From Flavobacterium anhuiense (GTDB lineage Bacteria; Bacteroidota; Bacteroidia; Flavobacteriales; Flavobacteriaceae): DNA of 64,000 nt. The notes beneath the pieces are model-generated. The model was not told the DNA's origin. It made no database searches and worked only from the letters and a program-made list of their open reading frames with translations. Made by a program: the position numbers and the translations under genes. The first letter of the stretch is position 1. Every line of letters begins with the position of its first letter. The stretch covers positions 1-64,000 of the forward strand of contig NZ_JUIV01000009.1 of assembly GCF_004151235.1 (NCBI RefSeq), written 5' to 3'. This document shows positions 33,830 to 42,260 of the stretch, piece after piece.

Positions 33830-35260
33830 TTAATCTTTCGTCTTTCTGTCCCTCGTAAGGCATCTCCCTCTAGGTTCATCGCCTTCTTGAAGTATGATTT
33901 CAGAATGCAAGAACTGTGCAGCATCGGCAGAACCTTTTACTTTTGCGGCACTGCGCTCGAGCATTTCAGCTTCAAATTCGTTTAATACGCATTCTCTCAA
34001 TCCTCTTTCTTTCCATTTTGACTTAGCGTTACAGCCTTTTGAAATTTTTCTGGCCAATTTTAAAGCATCCAATAAAGCTTGATTGGCACCTTGTCCTTTA
34101 AACGGACTCATGGGATGTGCCGCATCGCCAATTAAAGTAATATTCTGATTTTTTTCTAATAATGCTGTACTCAATAATTCGCGGTCGTAAACAGGATATC
34201 CAGAAATTAGATTTTCCTGTGTTGCTTCCAAAATCTGTGGAATAGGAGCGTGCCATTGTGTTCTTCTGCGAGCTTCTTCTTTTAAGGCTTGCGGTCCTTT
34301 TGCACTTAGTTCTTTAGCTTCTTCCTCAGACATAGGGAAACTTAATTGCCACATTATAGAATCGACCGTATAAGGCATTACGTAAATACGTTCGTTTCCG
34401 TTGGCAGTCTGGAATATTGTTTCACTATCTAGCAAATCACTCGAAAGTTCTTCTAGAGAATTTAAAGGACAAATTCCTAATATTACAATGCAATCTAAAT
34501 AACGGAGCGGTGTAGTTTCTTCGCCAATTATTAATTTTCTAACAACGCTTCTAATGCCATCTGCACCTACAACAAGATCGGCTTTTACTGTTTTTATATC
34601 GCCGTTTGTCTGAAAATCTAGTTTAACACCATTTTCAGATTCTCTTAGATTTACTAATTGATGTCCCCATTGCACTTTATTATTGCCTCCAAGCTGTTCC
34701 AAAAGAGCCAATCGCAGGGATTGTCTTGCGATATGTATGTTGGTGCGTTTTGTAGGTGATTTTATTGCGGTTTCCAGCCATTTCCTGGTTCCCCATTCGC
34801 CCAATATTTTCCCCTCGGTATTGTGTACGATGTGCTTTGTCGAAATTACACCTTCTAAAGCAGTAATTCCTAATCCTTTCATGGCTTTGCTGGCCTGCTG
34901 TAAAGTAAGTCCGTAGCCTTGAGATCGGGCATCAAAATTAGAATCTCTTTCATAGATCGTAAAAGGAATTCCTCGGTGTAAACAAGCTACGGCCAATGCA
35001 ACACCACCAATACCAGCGCCAATAATGGCAATATGCGGTTTTGTGAGATCGGGTTCAAGATACTTTTCAGATTGAACTAATCCTGACCCTGAACAATTTG
35101 TGCACAAATGCAGATGAGCTTTTGGACGAACCGGTGCATTTTCTGAGTTTGGCGATTGCTCATATGCAGCCAATTCCGTTTGATAACGGCGTTGTGCTTT
35201 TTTACTGAGTCCGCGATTTATTTTGCCCTGTCCTTGGCATTCATGGCATATAATCCACAT
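33830..35260 (-). CDS. FAD-dependent monooxygenase with N-terminal zinc-ribbon-like module
   Basis: 476-residue protein. Residues 1-62 carry two DnaJ-like CxxCxGxG motifs (Cys5/Cys8 and Cys53/Cys56) around a basic helical stretch; these would form one zinc site. From residue 75 it is a class-A flavin monooxygenase: IAIIGAGIGG dinucleotide fold, DLVVGADGIRSVVRK (the DG motif) and LIGDAAHPMSPFKGQGANQAL (the GD motif). Similar to TetX-like enzymes, which hydroxylate aromatic or polycyclic substrates. No transmembrane segment. Promoter 35286-35315. The fusion is unusual and its role is unknown. Confidence 0.85.
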   Translation of the reverse strand: MWIICHECQGQGKINRGLSKKAQRRYQTELAAYEQSPNSENAPVRPKAHLHLCTNCSGSGLVQSEKYLEPDLTKPHIAIIGAGIGGVALAVACLHRGIPFTIYERDSNFDARSQGYGLTLQQASKAMKGLGITALEGVISTKHIVHNTEGKILGEWGTRKWLETAIKSPTKRTNIHIARQSLRLALLEQLGGNNKVQWGHQLVNLRESENGVKLDFQTNGDIKTVKADLVVGADGIRSVVRKLIIGEETTPLRYLDCIVILGICPLNSLEELSSDLLDSETIFQTANGNERIYVMPYTVDSIMWQLSFPMSEEEAKELSAKGPQALKEEARRRTQWHAPIPQILEATQENLISGYPVYDRELLSTALLEKNQNITLIGDAAHPMSPFKGQGANQALLDALKLARKISKGCNAKSKWKERGLRECVLNEFEAEMLERSAAKVKGSADAAQFLHSEIILQEGDEPRGRCLTRDRKTKD

Positions 35261-35285
35261 AATTTGTTGTAACTTATTGAGGTTG

Positions 35286-35338
35286 CAAAGTTACGTTTAA
35301 ACTACTGATTTTCAATATTGAAGTTTGATAATTGTCAA
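35286..35338 (-). promoter_or_regulatory. Promoter and operator-like palindromes of the FAD monooxygenase
   Basis: On the minus strand: TTG (35313-35315), 19-bp spacer, TAACTTTG (35286-35293), an exact match to the Bacteroidota consensus. The palindrome TTCAATATTGAA (35311-35322) overlaps the -33 element and a second, TTGATAATTGTCAA (35325-35338, one mismatched pair), lies just upstream. This suits repression or activation by a dimeric regulator. Confidence 0.75.
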
Positions 35339-35376
35339 TTCATTGATAATCAGTGTTGTTTTTTAGATTAGCTAAT

Positions 35377-35907
35377 CTACCTCCAAACACCAGACAAAGC
35401 CTTTTTCTGAATGTTTGCAGCAAACAACGGTGTCTCTTCTATATTATGTGCCTCCAAATTATCTTTCATATTAATACGAACGGGTTCTAAATCTGAAACG
35501 CCAGCCTCATTAAGCAGTTGAAGAAAATGTTCGGTGAGCGAAATCACAACATGATTAGAAAGTTCGCATGAGGAATCAGAACGTTTTTTTACTTTCAATT
35601 CCCATTTTATAATCAAAGTGGTGCGGCCGAGAGGAGACAAAGAATCAGAAACTGAATTAACAGCACAATGGTCTCTTTTAGAAATATCTTCCACATAATG
35701 CTGAATCAATAAATTTCCAGCAATCTCTTCCACATTTATAGATGTTCTTAGGCCATCTTCTGTTACTGAACTTCCTGCAGCGATATGCGAAGCAGAACAT
35801 TCCTGATATTCTTTATCTTTTAAAGTAAAAAGCCATTCTGTCAAATTAATGCTTTCTAAAGGCGCATTGATAATGGCTGTTGTGGTGCTTTCGGTAAAAG
35901 ATTCCAT
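35377..35907 (-). CDS. Protein of unknown function, possibly SRPBCC-like
   Basis: 176-residue soluble protein. It starts with ESTTTAIINAPLESINLTEWLF, has NLLIQHYVEDISKRDHCAVNSVS and SPLGRTTLIIKWELKVKK strands, then a C-terminal helix (LTEHFLQLLNEAG). Start and strand pattern resemble ligand-binding SRPBCC/START proteins, but I am not sure. It follows the isochorismatase-like gene after 2 bases in the same orientation, so the two are co-transcribed and probably handle related compounds. Confidence 0.65.
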   Translation of the reverse strand: MESFTESTTTAIINAPLESINLTEWLFTLKDKEYQECSASHIAAGSSVTEDGLRTSINVEEIAGNLLIQHYVEDISKRDHCAVNSVSDSLSPLGRTTLIIKWELKVKKRSDSSCELSNHVVISLTEHFLQLLNEAGVSDLEPVRINMKDNLEAHNIEETPLFAANIQKKALSGVWR

Positions 35908-35909
35908 TT

Positions 35910-36527
35910 TTAAGAATTGATATTGTTTATGAATTCTTCGGTTGATGAAAGAACATGCCCGTAATTAGGAAAATTGGTTTCCACCGTTGCTTTGATTTCT
36001 TCCCAATTAAAAGCACCAATTCCGTCTTTGATTAAAGTGACGTGATAACCCAATTCGACACCAAATCTAGCTGTCGAATCGATACAGGTATTGGCTCTCA
36101 TTCCAGCAAGAACAATTTGGTCAATATTGTGCTGACGCAAAAGAAAATCTAAATCGGTGTTGGCAAAACCGCTGGCTGTCCAATGATTTTGCGCCATAAG
36201 ATCTCCTTCCTGCATAATAAGGTCAGGATGAAATTCGGCTCCCCAAGAACCTTTTTCAAACAAAGTAATGCTTTTGCTTCCTAAATGTGAAGGTGCCATA
36301 AACTTCCAGTTCAAATAATCTCTTATCTGCGTATGGCGATGCGGTGCATAAATCACCTGAATTTTCTTTTCTCTCGCAGCTGTCAATAGTTTTTTGATGT
36401 TGCTGACCACTTTATTTCCTTCAACAGTTTCTTTTGTTACAGGAAATAATTTTCCTCCTTCAGAAAGAAAATCATTAAATGGATCAATAATGACAAGTGC
36501 GGTTTTTTGAAGTTGATACAAGCCCAT
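35910..36527 (-). CDS. Isochorismatase-fold cysteine hydrolase
   Basis: 205-residue cysteine hydrolase. Triad visible: Asp in LVIIDPFNDFL, Lys in LFEKGSWGAEFH and Cys in AGMRANTCIDSTARFG. The AP-HRHT motif and cis-peptide region are normal for this superfamily, which includes nicotinamidases, ureido- and N-carbamoyl hydrolases. It lacks the metal-binding D-x-H pattern of nicotinamidase. First gene of a two-gene unit with the 35377 protein. Substrate unknown. Confidence 0.85.
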   Translation of the reverse strand: MGLYQLQKTALVIIDPFNDFLSEGGKLFPVTKETVEGNKVVSNIKKLLTAAREKKIQVIYAPHRHTQIRDYLNWKFMAPSHLGSKSITLFEKGSWGAEFHPDLIMQEGDLMAQNHWTASGFANTDLDFLLRQHNIDQIVLAGMRANTCIDSTARFGVELGYHVTLIKDGIGAFNWEEIKATVETNFPNYGHVLSSTEEFINNINS

Positions 36528-36764
36528 AATTTTAAAGTTTTTAATTTAAGTTGTTGTATTCTAATAATATGCCAGTTGTTTTGTGATACAGTTTTATTGA
36601 TGTTTCTCAAAATATGGCAAAATGAAAACTGCGATATTTAACGGATTTTCGAAATAAAGCGAATTGATCAAAGCCGTTTCATTTTATAATTTTTAAAAAA
36701 GATTCTATAACCAAGACCATTGTATTTGACTTAATTTTAATAATCATTTAAAAACGAAGAAATT

Positions 36765-36968
36765 ATGGAAAAGAATAATCAAACCCAGAAAAACCTAAAC
36801 CCTAAAGAACAAGGCGGGGGAGATCATCGAAATGATATGAGAAAACATCAATATAAAGAACATGATGAAGTGTTGACCAATGATGAAAATTTTGACGCTG
36901 ACACCAAAAAGTTCAAAGGCAAAGAACCTAAATTCGATGATAAATTGAATAATGAAGAGAAAAAATAA
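36765..36968 (+). CDS. Small hydrophilic protein, probably disordered
   Basis: 67 residues, almost half Lys, Glu, Asp and Asn, with a GGGDHRNDMRKHQYKEHDE segment and no hydrophobic core. Composition resembles small stress or desiccation-related disordered proteins, but no family is recognised. Strong terminator directly after the stop (36975-36998) supports a real transcript. Confidence 0.6.
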   Translation: MEKNNQTQKNLNPKEQGGGDHRNDMRKHQYKEHDEVLTNDENFDADTKKFKGKEPKFDDKLNNEEKK

Positions 36969-36974
36969 TCACAG

Positions 36975-37009
36975 ACGCCTCGAATTTATTTGAGGCGTTT
37001 TTTTTTTTT
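36975..37009 (+). terminator. Terminator after the small hydrophilic gene
   Basis: ACGCCTCGAA (36975-36984) pairs with TTTGAGGCGT (36989-36998) with one G-T pair and a four-base loop, followed by 11 T. Confidence 0.9.
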
Positions 37010-37090
37010 GGAAAAGATCATTTTAAAGGTTTAGATATACTTTTTTTAAGAGATAAAATAGAAGTAGTAAAAAATATGATATGATTTTTA

Positions 37091-37098
37091 TAGATTTG
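37091..37098 (+). promoter_or_regulatory. Putative -7 element (TAGATTTG)
   Basis: Exact TAnnTTTG match 60 bases before the ATG at 37158. No TTG at 19 bp. Confidence 0.4.
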
Positions 37099-37157
37099 TA
37101 AAAATCTAATACTATCTCTCAAAAATAATAATTGAGAAACAATATATAATACAAGGC

Positions 37158-37793
37158 ATGAAATCGGTTACTTCAGTTTTTTTACTTTTAATGTTTTTCT
37201 GTTCCAATTCTTATTCACAGTTGAGTTCTGATAAAATATTTGAAAGTTTTAAACAAGGTGAACGCACCAATTGTTCATCTATAGCTTTTATCAAAGCTTC
37301 TTTAAATGTTTACGGATTAGATAATCTTTTTGTAAGCGAAAAGCTAAACGACGATTTGTACAGAATTACTTTAAAAAATAATGCTTCATTCAACCTTAAT
37401 AGCACCGAAATTAGTAAAGCCAAAGAATCAGCAGGCTTTGTCTATATTAAAGACAATTGCGATAGCGAGAAAATTACTGACTATGCAGAATTGACTTATG
37501 CAGTAATGGCGAAATACAAGCAAATTATTGATAAGGAAGCTACTTTTGATAAAGCCTTGGAAGATTTGGAAGATGGTACGGTTTATACTCCAACTATTTA
37601 TAAATACTTAGGTTTTACACTAGGCAAACAAATTCAAAAACTAAAAAAAGAATCTGGAACCGATTATTGTGGCGTTGTTGCTTGGTCTAAAGTGCATGCC
37701 GTTTTTGTTTGCGGAGAATTTATGGACTATTATGGAAACAAAAAGAGCTTGTGGATTAAATATCCAAGCCGTTTTAGAATAATTAAGTCATAA
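37158..37793 (+). CDS. Secreted protein, possible papain/calpain-fold cysteine peptidase
   Basis: 211 residues with a signal peptide (cleavage near residue 20, SYSQ). After it, FKQGERTNCSSIAFIKASL puts Cys39 at the start of a helix, as in calpain- and papain-fold peptidases. Near the C-terminus VHAVFVCGEFMDYYG puts His180 at a strand start, with an Asp/Asn-containing turn after it. The middle is helical with no obvious motif. This is a pattern match, not a recognised family, and the usual Gln-x-Gly before the Cys is QGERTNC. It could equally be a non-enzymatic secreted protein. Confidence 0.6.
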   Translation: MKSVTSVFLLLMFFCSNSYSQLSSDKIFESFKQGERTNCSSIAFIKASLNVYGLDNLFVSEKLNDDLYRITLKNNASFNLNSTEISKAKESAGFVYIKDNCDSEKITDYAELTYAVMAKYKQIIDKEATFDKALEDLEDGTVYTPTIYKYLGFTLGKQIQKLKKESGTDYCGVVAWSKVHAVFVCGEFMDYYGNKKSLWIKYPSRFRIIKS

Positions 37794-37916
37794 AAAGTAA
37801 AATTAGCTTTTGGGAAAAATATGCTGAAATAGCCTAAATTCCTGACTTAGGCTGTAATCTTTTCCTTATCGCAACGTAACAATAATAATTTTATTGTGAA
37901 AAAGAAATTATAAAAG

Positions 37917-37946
37917 TTGCATTTTAACATAATTTATATATTTTTG
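37917..37946 (+). promoter_or_regulatory. Promoter TTG-N19-TATTTTTG
   Basis: TTG (37917-37919), exactly 19 bp, then TATTTTTG (37939-37946): full match to the Bacteroidota consensus, 31 bases before the ATG at 37978. Confidence 0.8.
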
Positions 37947-37977
37947 TTTTTATTCAAGAACCAAATCTATTAAGAAA

Positions 37978-38421
37978 ATGAAGAGCAAGATTATTTTATT
38001 ATGTGTCCTTTTCTTCTTGACGACTGCTGCCGTTTCTGCACAGGCAAAAAATGCACCAAGAAGTATCATTAGTACAACAGCTTTAATTCGCAAATACCAT
38101 GATCAAAAAGAACTAAGTGGTATGCAAAAAGGAGAACTTTTAGAATTGTACATTGAACGTATTAAAGTTCTAGTAAAAACACTTCCTTATATTGCTTTGG
38201 TTACTAAACCTGGTGTAACAATGGCAGATTTAGGTATTCCCGATACAAGTGAGAATAAAAAAATCTTAGATGGACAGGCAGAAGGCACCACTGTTTTCTT
38301 AGATACTACAGTAGATTTCCAAAGAAAAATGATGCCTTATTCTGATAAAGGAAATCTTATCGCGGCCATCTTATTTTATGAAACTACATTGAAATCGTTG
38401 CACGAGTTTAACGAGTTATAA
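37978..38421 (+). CDS. Secreted protein of unknown function
   Basis: 147 residues: signal peptide (cleavage near SAQA, residue 21), then a largely helical, charged domain (QKGELLELYIERIKVLVKTLPYIAL; ADLGIPDTSENKKILDGQ; FQRKMMPYSDKGNLIAAILFYETTLKSLHEFNEL). No Cys and no metal motif. Looks like a conserved Flavobacteriaceae periplasmic protein. It is flanked by a strong promoter and a strong terminator, so it is a free-standing gene. Confidence 0.75.
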   Translation: MKSKIILLCVLFFLTTAAVSAQAKNAPRSIISTTALIRKYHDQKELSGMQKGELLELYIERIKVLVKTLPYIALVTKPGVTMADLGIPDTSENKKILDGQAEGTTVFLDTTVDFQRKMMPYSDKGNLIAAILFYETTLKSLHEFNEL

Positions 38422-38441
38422 TATTTCAATACTTAAAATAG

Positions 38442-38478
38442 AAGCTCCAAGGTCTTATGATCTTGGAGCTTTTTTTTG
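38442..38478 (+). terminator. Terminator after the 37978 gene
   Basis: AAGCTCCAAG (38442-38451) pairs with CTTGGAGCTT (38462-38471), followed by a run of T. Confidence 0.9.
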
Positions 38479-38648
38479 CACGAAACTTTGCTAAAATGCT
38501 ATTAAAAGCATTTTTTGAGTTTCAAGATTAGTACAATTCTTATAAAACTGTAAAAACGCGCATTTTTTCTAACTATTTTATTTTTAGATGCTTAAGGTCT
38601 TTTGTTTACAGGGATTAACATTTTTTTTGCAAAAAGTTTAATTAAAAT

Positions 38649-38678
38649 TTGGGAACTAAAATTTTTAATATACTTTTG
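38649..38678 (+). promoter_or_regulatory. SusC/SusD promoter TTG-N19-TACTTTTG
   Basis: TTG (38649-38651), 19-bp spacer and TACTTTTG (38671-38678), a full consensus match. Transcription would begin near 38684, giving a leader of about 370 nt before the susC-like ATG. The gap 38479-39056 holds no other gene except the leader peptide. Confidence 0.8.
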
Positions 38679-38903
38679 TTCTATCAAATTAGTAGAGTTT
38701 AAAATTTAATTAGAAATACAGAGATTTAAACCTTATCATTTCATTTTCAGAAATATAAAAAGCATAACACATTTGCACAGTATGCATCACTACGGTTAAA
38801 ATTCCTCTTTTAAATTCATTTGTAAATTTTTAATAACACTATCCTGAAAAAGGGTAAAAATTGTATAGGCCAAATAAAATAATAATCTAAAAAAAAAGTA
38901 AAA

Positions 38904-38930
38904 ATGAAAAAACGAATGTGCTGCAGATAA
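38904..38930 (+). CDS. Putative leader peptide MKKRMCCR
   Basis: An eight-codon ORF (ATG AAA AAA CGA ATG TGC TGC AGA TAA), preceded by an A-rich stretch, inside the long SusC/D leader. Two adjacent Cys codons are followed by a hairpin at 38939-38964. TGCTGCA (38919-38925), which spans the two Cys codons, is complementary to TGCAGCA (38950-38956) in that hairpin. This is the layout of a ribosome-mediated attenuator or regulatory uORF. Confidence 0.5.
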   Translation: MKKRMCCR

Positions 38931-38938
38931 AAAGAAAA

Positions 38939-38964
38939 ACCATTTCTGTTGCAGCAGAAATGGT
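38939..38964 (+). promoter_or_regulatory. Leader hairpin with alternative pairing to the Cys codons
   Basis: A perfect 10-bp stem (38939-38948 with 38955-38964), loop TTGCAG. No T-run follows, so it is not a simple terminator. Part of its loop and right arm can pair instead with the Cys codons at 38919-38925. Confidence 0.6.
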
Positions 38965-39056
38965 CAGAGTTTAAAGAAATTGTCATCTCTAAAGGAAAGT
39001 AAGAATAGCATAAAACTGTTCTAGGCTTGCCTTATTTATTAAACTAAAACAAAGTA

Positions 39057-42000
39057 ATGAAAATAAAATTAAAAAGATATGCTTGGCTATGTATTTTATT
39101 GATTTCCATAGGAGTTAAAGCTCAAGATACTAAGCCATTAATTCAGTCTAAATTAGAAGGAACAGTAGTCGATGCCATTACAAAAGAGCCAATTATTGGG
39201 GCTTCAGTAACTATCAAAGGAACTACGCACGGTGTTGTTACAGATACAGATGGAAAGTTTTTCTTCCAAACAGGACAAAAATTTCCTTATACACTTTTAA
39301 TTAGTTATTTAGGATATAAAAAAGAAGAAGTTGTAGTAAACAAAAATGCTATCACGATCAGTCTTACAGAAGAACAGAACGCATTGTCTGAAGTCGTGGT
39401 TACGGCACTTGGAATTTCTAAAGAAAAAAAATCCTTAGGATATACAACTCAGGCATTAAAAGGAAAAGAATTGGCGACTACAAAAGAAACCAACTTTTTG
39501 AATGGTCTTTCTGGTAAACTGGCGGGTGTTCGTATTACAAATTCACAAGGAGATATGGGATCTTCACGTATTATTATCCGTGGGGAAACTTCTATTGCAG
39601 GAAACAACCAGCCGCTATTTGTGGTAGACGGAGTTCCTGTAGATAACTCTCAATTGAACTTTGGTGGAGCAACTCGTGATTTCAGAAACGCCATTGCCGA
39701 TTTAAATCCGCAGGACATTGAAACTTTGACAGTTTTGAAAGGACCAAACGCCGCTGCTCTTTACGGATCTCGTGCTGCGCATGGTGTGGTGCTTATTACT
39801 ACAAAATCTGGAAAAGGACAAAAATCAGGATATGGGGTTACTTTTAATACAGGTATAACTGTTTCTCAAGTAGCTACTTTACCTTCTTTCCAAAATAGTT
39901 TTGGACAAGGTTCTAACGGAAAATTCAGTTATGTAGACGGAAAAGGTGGAGGGGTTAATGATGGAGTTGACGAAAGCTGGGGGCCAAGAATGGACGGTCG
40001 TCTTATTCCGCAATTTTATTCTAAAGGAGAAGCTGTTCCTTTCGTAGCGCATCCAAATAATGTGAAAGATTTCTTTAATACTGGACTTACTTATGACAAT
40101 AGTGTTTCTATAGCAAAATCTAACGAAAAATCAGATTTCCGTTTAGGTGTAAACAATCAGAAACAGCTTGGAACTGTACCTAACAGTGAAATAAACAAAA
40201 CAAACTTTACAATTAATACCAATTATCAGATTTCTGAAAATGTGAAAGTTGGGGTTAATGCAAATTATATTGTAACCAATGCTCCACAATTGCCAGGAGG
40301 TCCATCTGGAGGACGTGCTGCGGGTGTAATGCTGCAGTTTCTTTGGTTCGGACGTCAGGTTGATATTAATGAATTGGATAAAGACTGGAACACGAACTGG
40401 AACAACAGTTACTACAGTAACCCTTATTGGAATGCCTATTACAATACAACAAGCCAACAGCGTAACCGTATAATTGGAGATGTCCATTTAGACGCGAAAT
40501 TGGCAGAAGGACTGAATTTCAGATTCCGTACAGGTGTTGATTATTATAATGACCGCAGAAAATATACTATTAAGTATGGTACAAACGGAACTCCTTTCGG
40601 ATCGTATGCAGAAGATGCTTACACGGTAAATGAGCAAAATACTGAGGGTATATTTCAATATACAAAACAGCTTAATGATGATTTCAGTTTAGATGCACTT
40701 GCAGGTTTCAATATTCGTAACCATAGCGATGCCAACAATTATCAGAAAGCTCCACGTTTAGCAGTTCCAGATTTGTATACTTTAACCAACTCTAGAGATC
40801 CGTTGACTTCATCAAACTCATTATCGAGATTAAGAGTGTATAGTGCTTACGCATCTGCACAGGTAGGATTTAGAAATTATGCTTTCTTAAACGTAACAGC
40901 GCGTAATGATTGGTCTTCTACACTGCCAAGCAGCAACCGTTCTTATTTCTATCCTTCTTTTAATGGAAGTGTAGTCTTAACAGATGCATTGAACATTAAG
41001 AGCAGTACACTTGATTTCTTAAAAGTTAGAGGTGGATGGTCTGAAGTTGGAAATGATGCAGATCCGTATCAGTTGGCTACGGTTTACAATTTCCAAACTG
41101 CTTTTGACGGAAACCCGATTCAGACTTCTTCTCAAAAGAAATTAAATGAAAACTTAAAACCAGAAACAACTCGTTCTACAGAGGTAGGTCTTGAAGCTTC
41201 TTTCTGGAAAAACAGACTTCACTTTGATGTAGCATATTATAATACAAATAGTTTCGACCAGATTTTAGAAATTAAAACTACAGCATCAAGCGGTTATACT
41301 TCGCAGTTAATCAATGCAGGTAAAATTAACAATCAAGGTATTGAGGTGCAATTGGACGGAAATCCAGTTCAAACTGAAAACTTCAAATGGAATGTGGCTT
41401 TAAATTATTCTAAAAATAAGAGTAAAGTAGAAATTCTAGATTACGCTGGAGATATTAAAAACTATACTATTGGTTCTTCTGGAGGTGTAGATGTATTGGC
41501 ATCTGTAGGACAAGCTTACGGAGCACTTTACGGAACAGCGTATGAGCGTGATGCAAGCGGAAATATTGTAGTAGGAGCAAACGGTCTTCCAAAAGCAGAT
41601 CCGACAAAAAGAGTTTTAGGGCATTATACTCCAGATTATTTAGCAGGTCTTACAAATACTTTGACTTACAAAAATCTTGAGCTTTCGTTCCTTGTTGATG
41701 CTAGCGTTGGTGGAGAACTTTTCTCTGGAACTAACAGAACAGGAAACTATACAGGAGTTTTGGCACAGACTCTTCCGGGACGTGGCGCTGAAAACGGAGG
41801 TTTAAGCTACTATTATCCAGGAAATAATACAGCTAACCCAAAAACTTTGGTAAGCGGTGGAGCTGCTCCAAGCGGTGTAACGGTTTATGACGATGGAATG
41901 ATTTTCGGAGGTGTATTTGCAGACGGAACTCCAAACAATAAAGTAATTAGTGCACAAGAATATTATAAAGCATCATACAATATTAGTGAGGCATATATTT

Positions 42001-42248
42001 ACAGCTCAACTTTTGTAAAAATGAGAGAGATAAAACTTACTTATAATGTTGATAAAAAGTTGGTTAAAAAGTTAGGATTAGAAGGAGCAAGCATTACTGC
42101 AGCTGGACGTAACTTATTCTTTATCTATAAAGATGCGCCAAATATAGATCCTGAAACCGCTTTCAATACAGGAAATGCACAAGGATTGGAAAGTTTAGCG
42201 TTGCCAACAACAAGAAACTTCAGTCTTAACCTTAATGTTAAATTTTAA
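39057..42248 (+). CDS. SusC/RagA family TonB-linked outer-membrane protein
   Basis: 1063-residue importer. Signal peptide to about residue 22 (VKAQ), a carboxypeptidase-regulatory-like domain (LEGTVVDAITKEPIIGASVTIKGT...GYKKEEVVV), TonB box region (LSEVVVTALGISKEKKSLGYTTQ), plug with LNGLSGKLAGVRI, VVDGVPVDNS, and ALYGSRAAHGVVLITTKSGK, and a barrel ending in NLNVKF. Works with the SusD-like lipoprotein 12 bases downstream. No glycan hydrolase, sulfatase or peptidase is nearby, so the cargo is unknown. The Cys-Cys leader peptide points to sulfur or amino-acid control rather than a sugar. Confidence 0.95.
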   Translation: MKIKLKRYAWLCILLISIGVKAQDTKPLIQSKLEGTVVDAITKEPIIGASVTIKGTTHGVVTDTDGKFFFQTGQKFPYTLLISYLGYKKEEVVVNKNAITISLTEEQNALSEVVVTALGISKEKKSLGYTTQALKGKELATTKETNFLNGLSGKLAGVRITNSQGDMGSSRIIIRGETSIAGNNQPLFVVDGVPVDNSQLNFGGATRDFRNAIADLNPQDIETLTVLKGPNAAALYGSRAAHGVVLITTKSGKGQKSGYGVTFNTGITVSQVATLPSFQNSFGQGSNGKFSYVDGKGGGVNDGVDESWGPRMDGRLIPQFYSKGEAVPFVAHPNNVKDFFNTGLTYDNSVSIAKSNEKSDFRLGVNNQKQLGTVPNSEINKTNFTINTNYQISENVKVGVNANYIVTNAPQLPGGPSGGRAAGVMLQFLWFGRQVDINELDKDWNTNWNNSYYSNPYWNAYYNTTSQQRNRIIGDVHLDAKLAEGLNFRFRTGVDYYNDRRKYTIKYGTNGTPFGSYAEDAYTVNEQNTEGIFQYTKQLNDDFSLDALAGFNIRNHSDANNYQKAPRLAVPDLYTLTNSRDPLTSSNSLSRLRVYSAYASAQVGFRNYAFLNVTARNDWSSTLPSSNRSYFYPSFNGSVVLTDALNIKSSTLDFLKVRGGWSEVGNDADPYQLATVYNFQTAFDGNPIQTSSQKKLNENLKPETTRSTEVGLEASFWKNRLHFDVAYYNTNSFDQILEIKTTASSGYTSQLINAGKINNQGIEVQLDGNPVQTENFKWNVALNYSKNKSKVEILDYAGDIKNYTIGSSGGVDVLASVGQAYGALYGTAYERDASGNIVVGANGLPKADPTKRVLGHYTPDYLAGLTNTLTYKNLELSFLVDASVGGELFSGTNRTGNYTGVLAQTLPGRGAENGGLSYYYPGNNTANPKTLVSGGAAPSGVTVYDDGMIFGGVFADGTPNNKVISAQEYYKASYNISEAYIYSSTFVKMREIKLTYNVDKKLVKKLGLEGASITAAGRNLFFIYKDAPNIDPETAFNTGNAQGLESLALPTTRNFSLNLNVKF

Positions 42249-42260
42249 AAACTCGGAATC

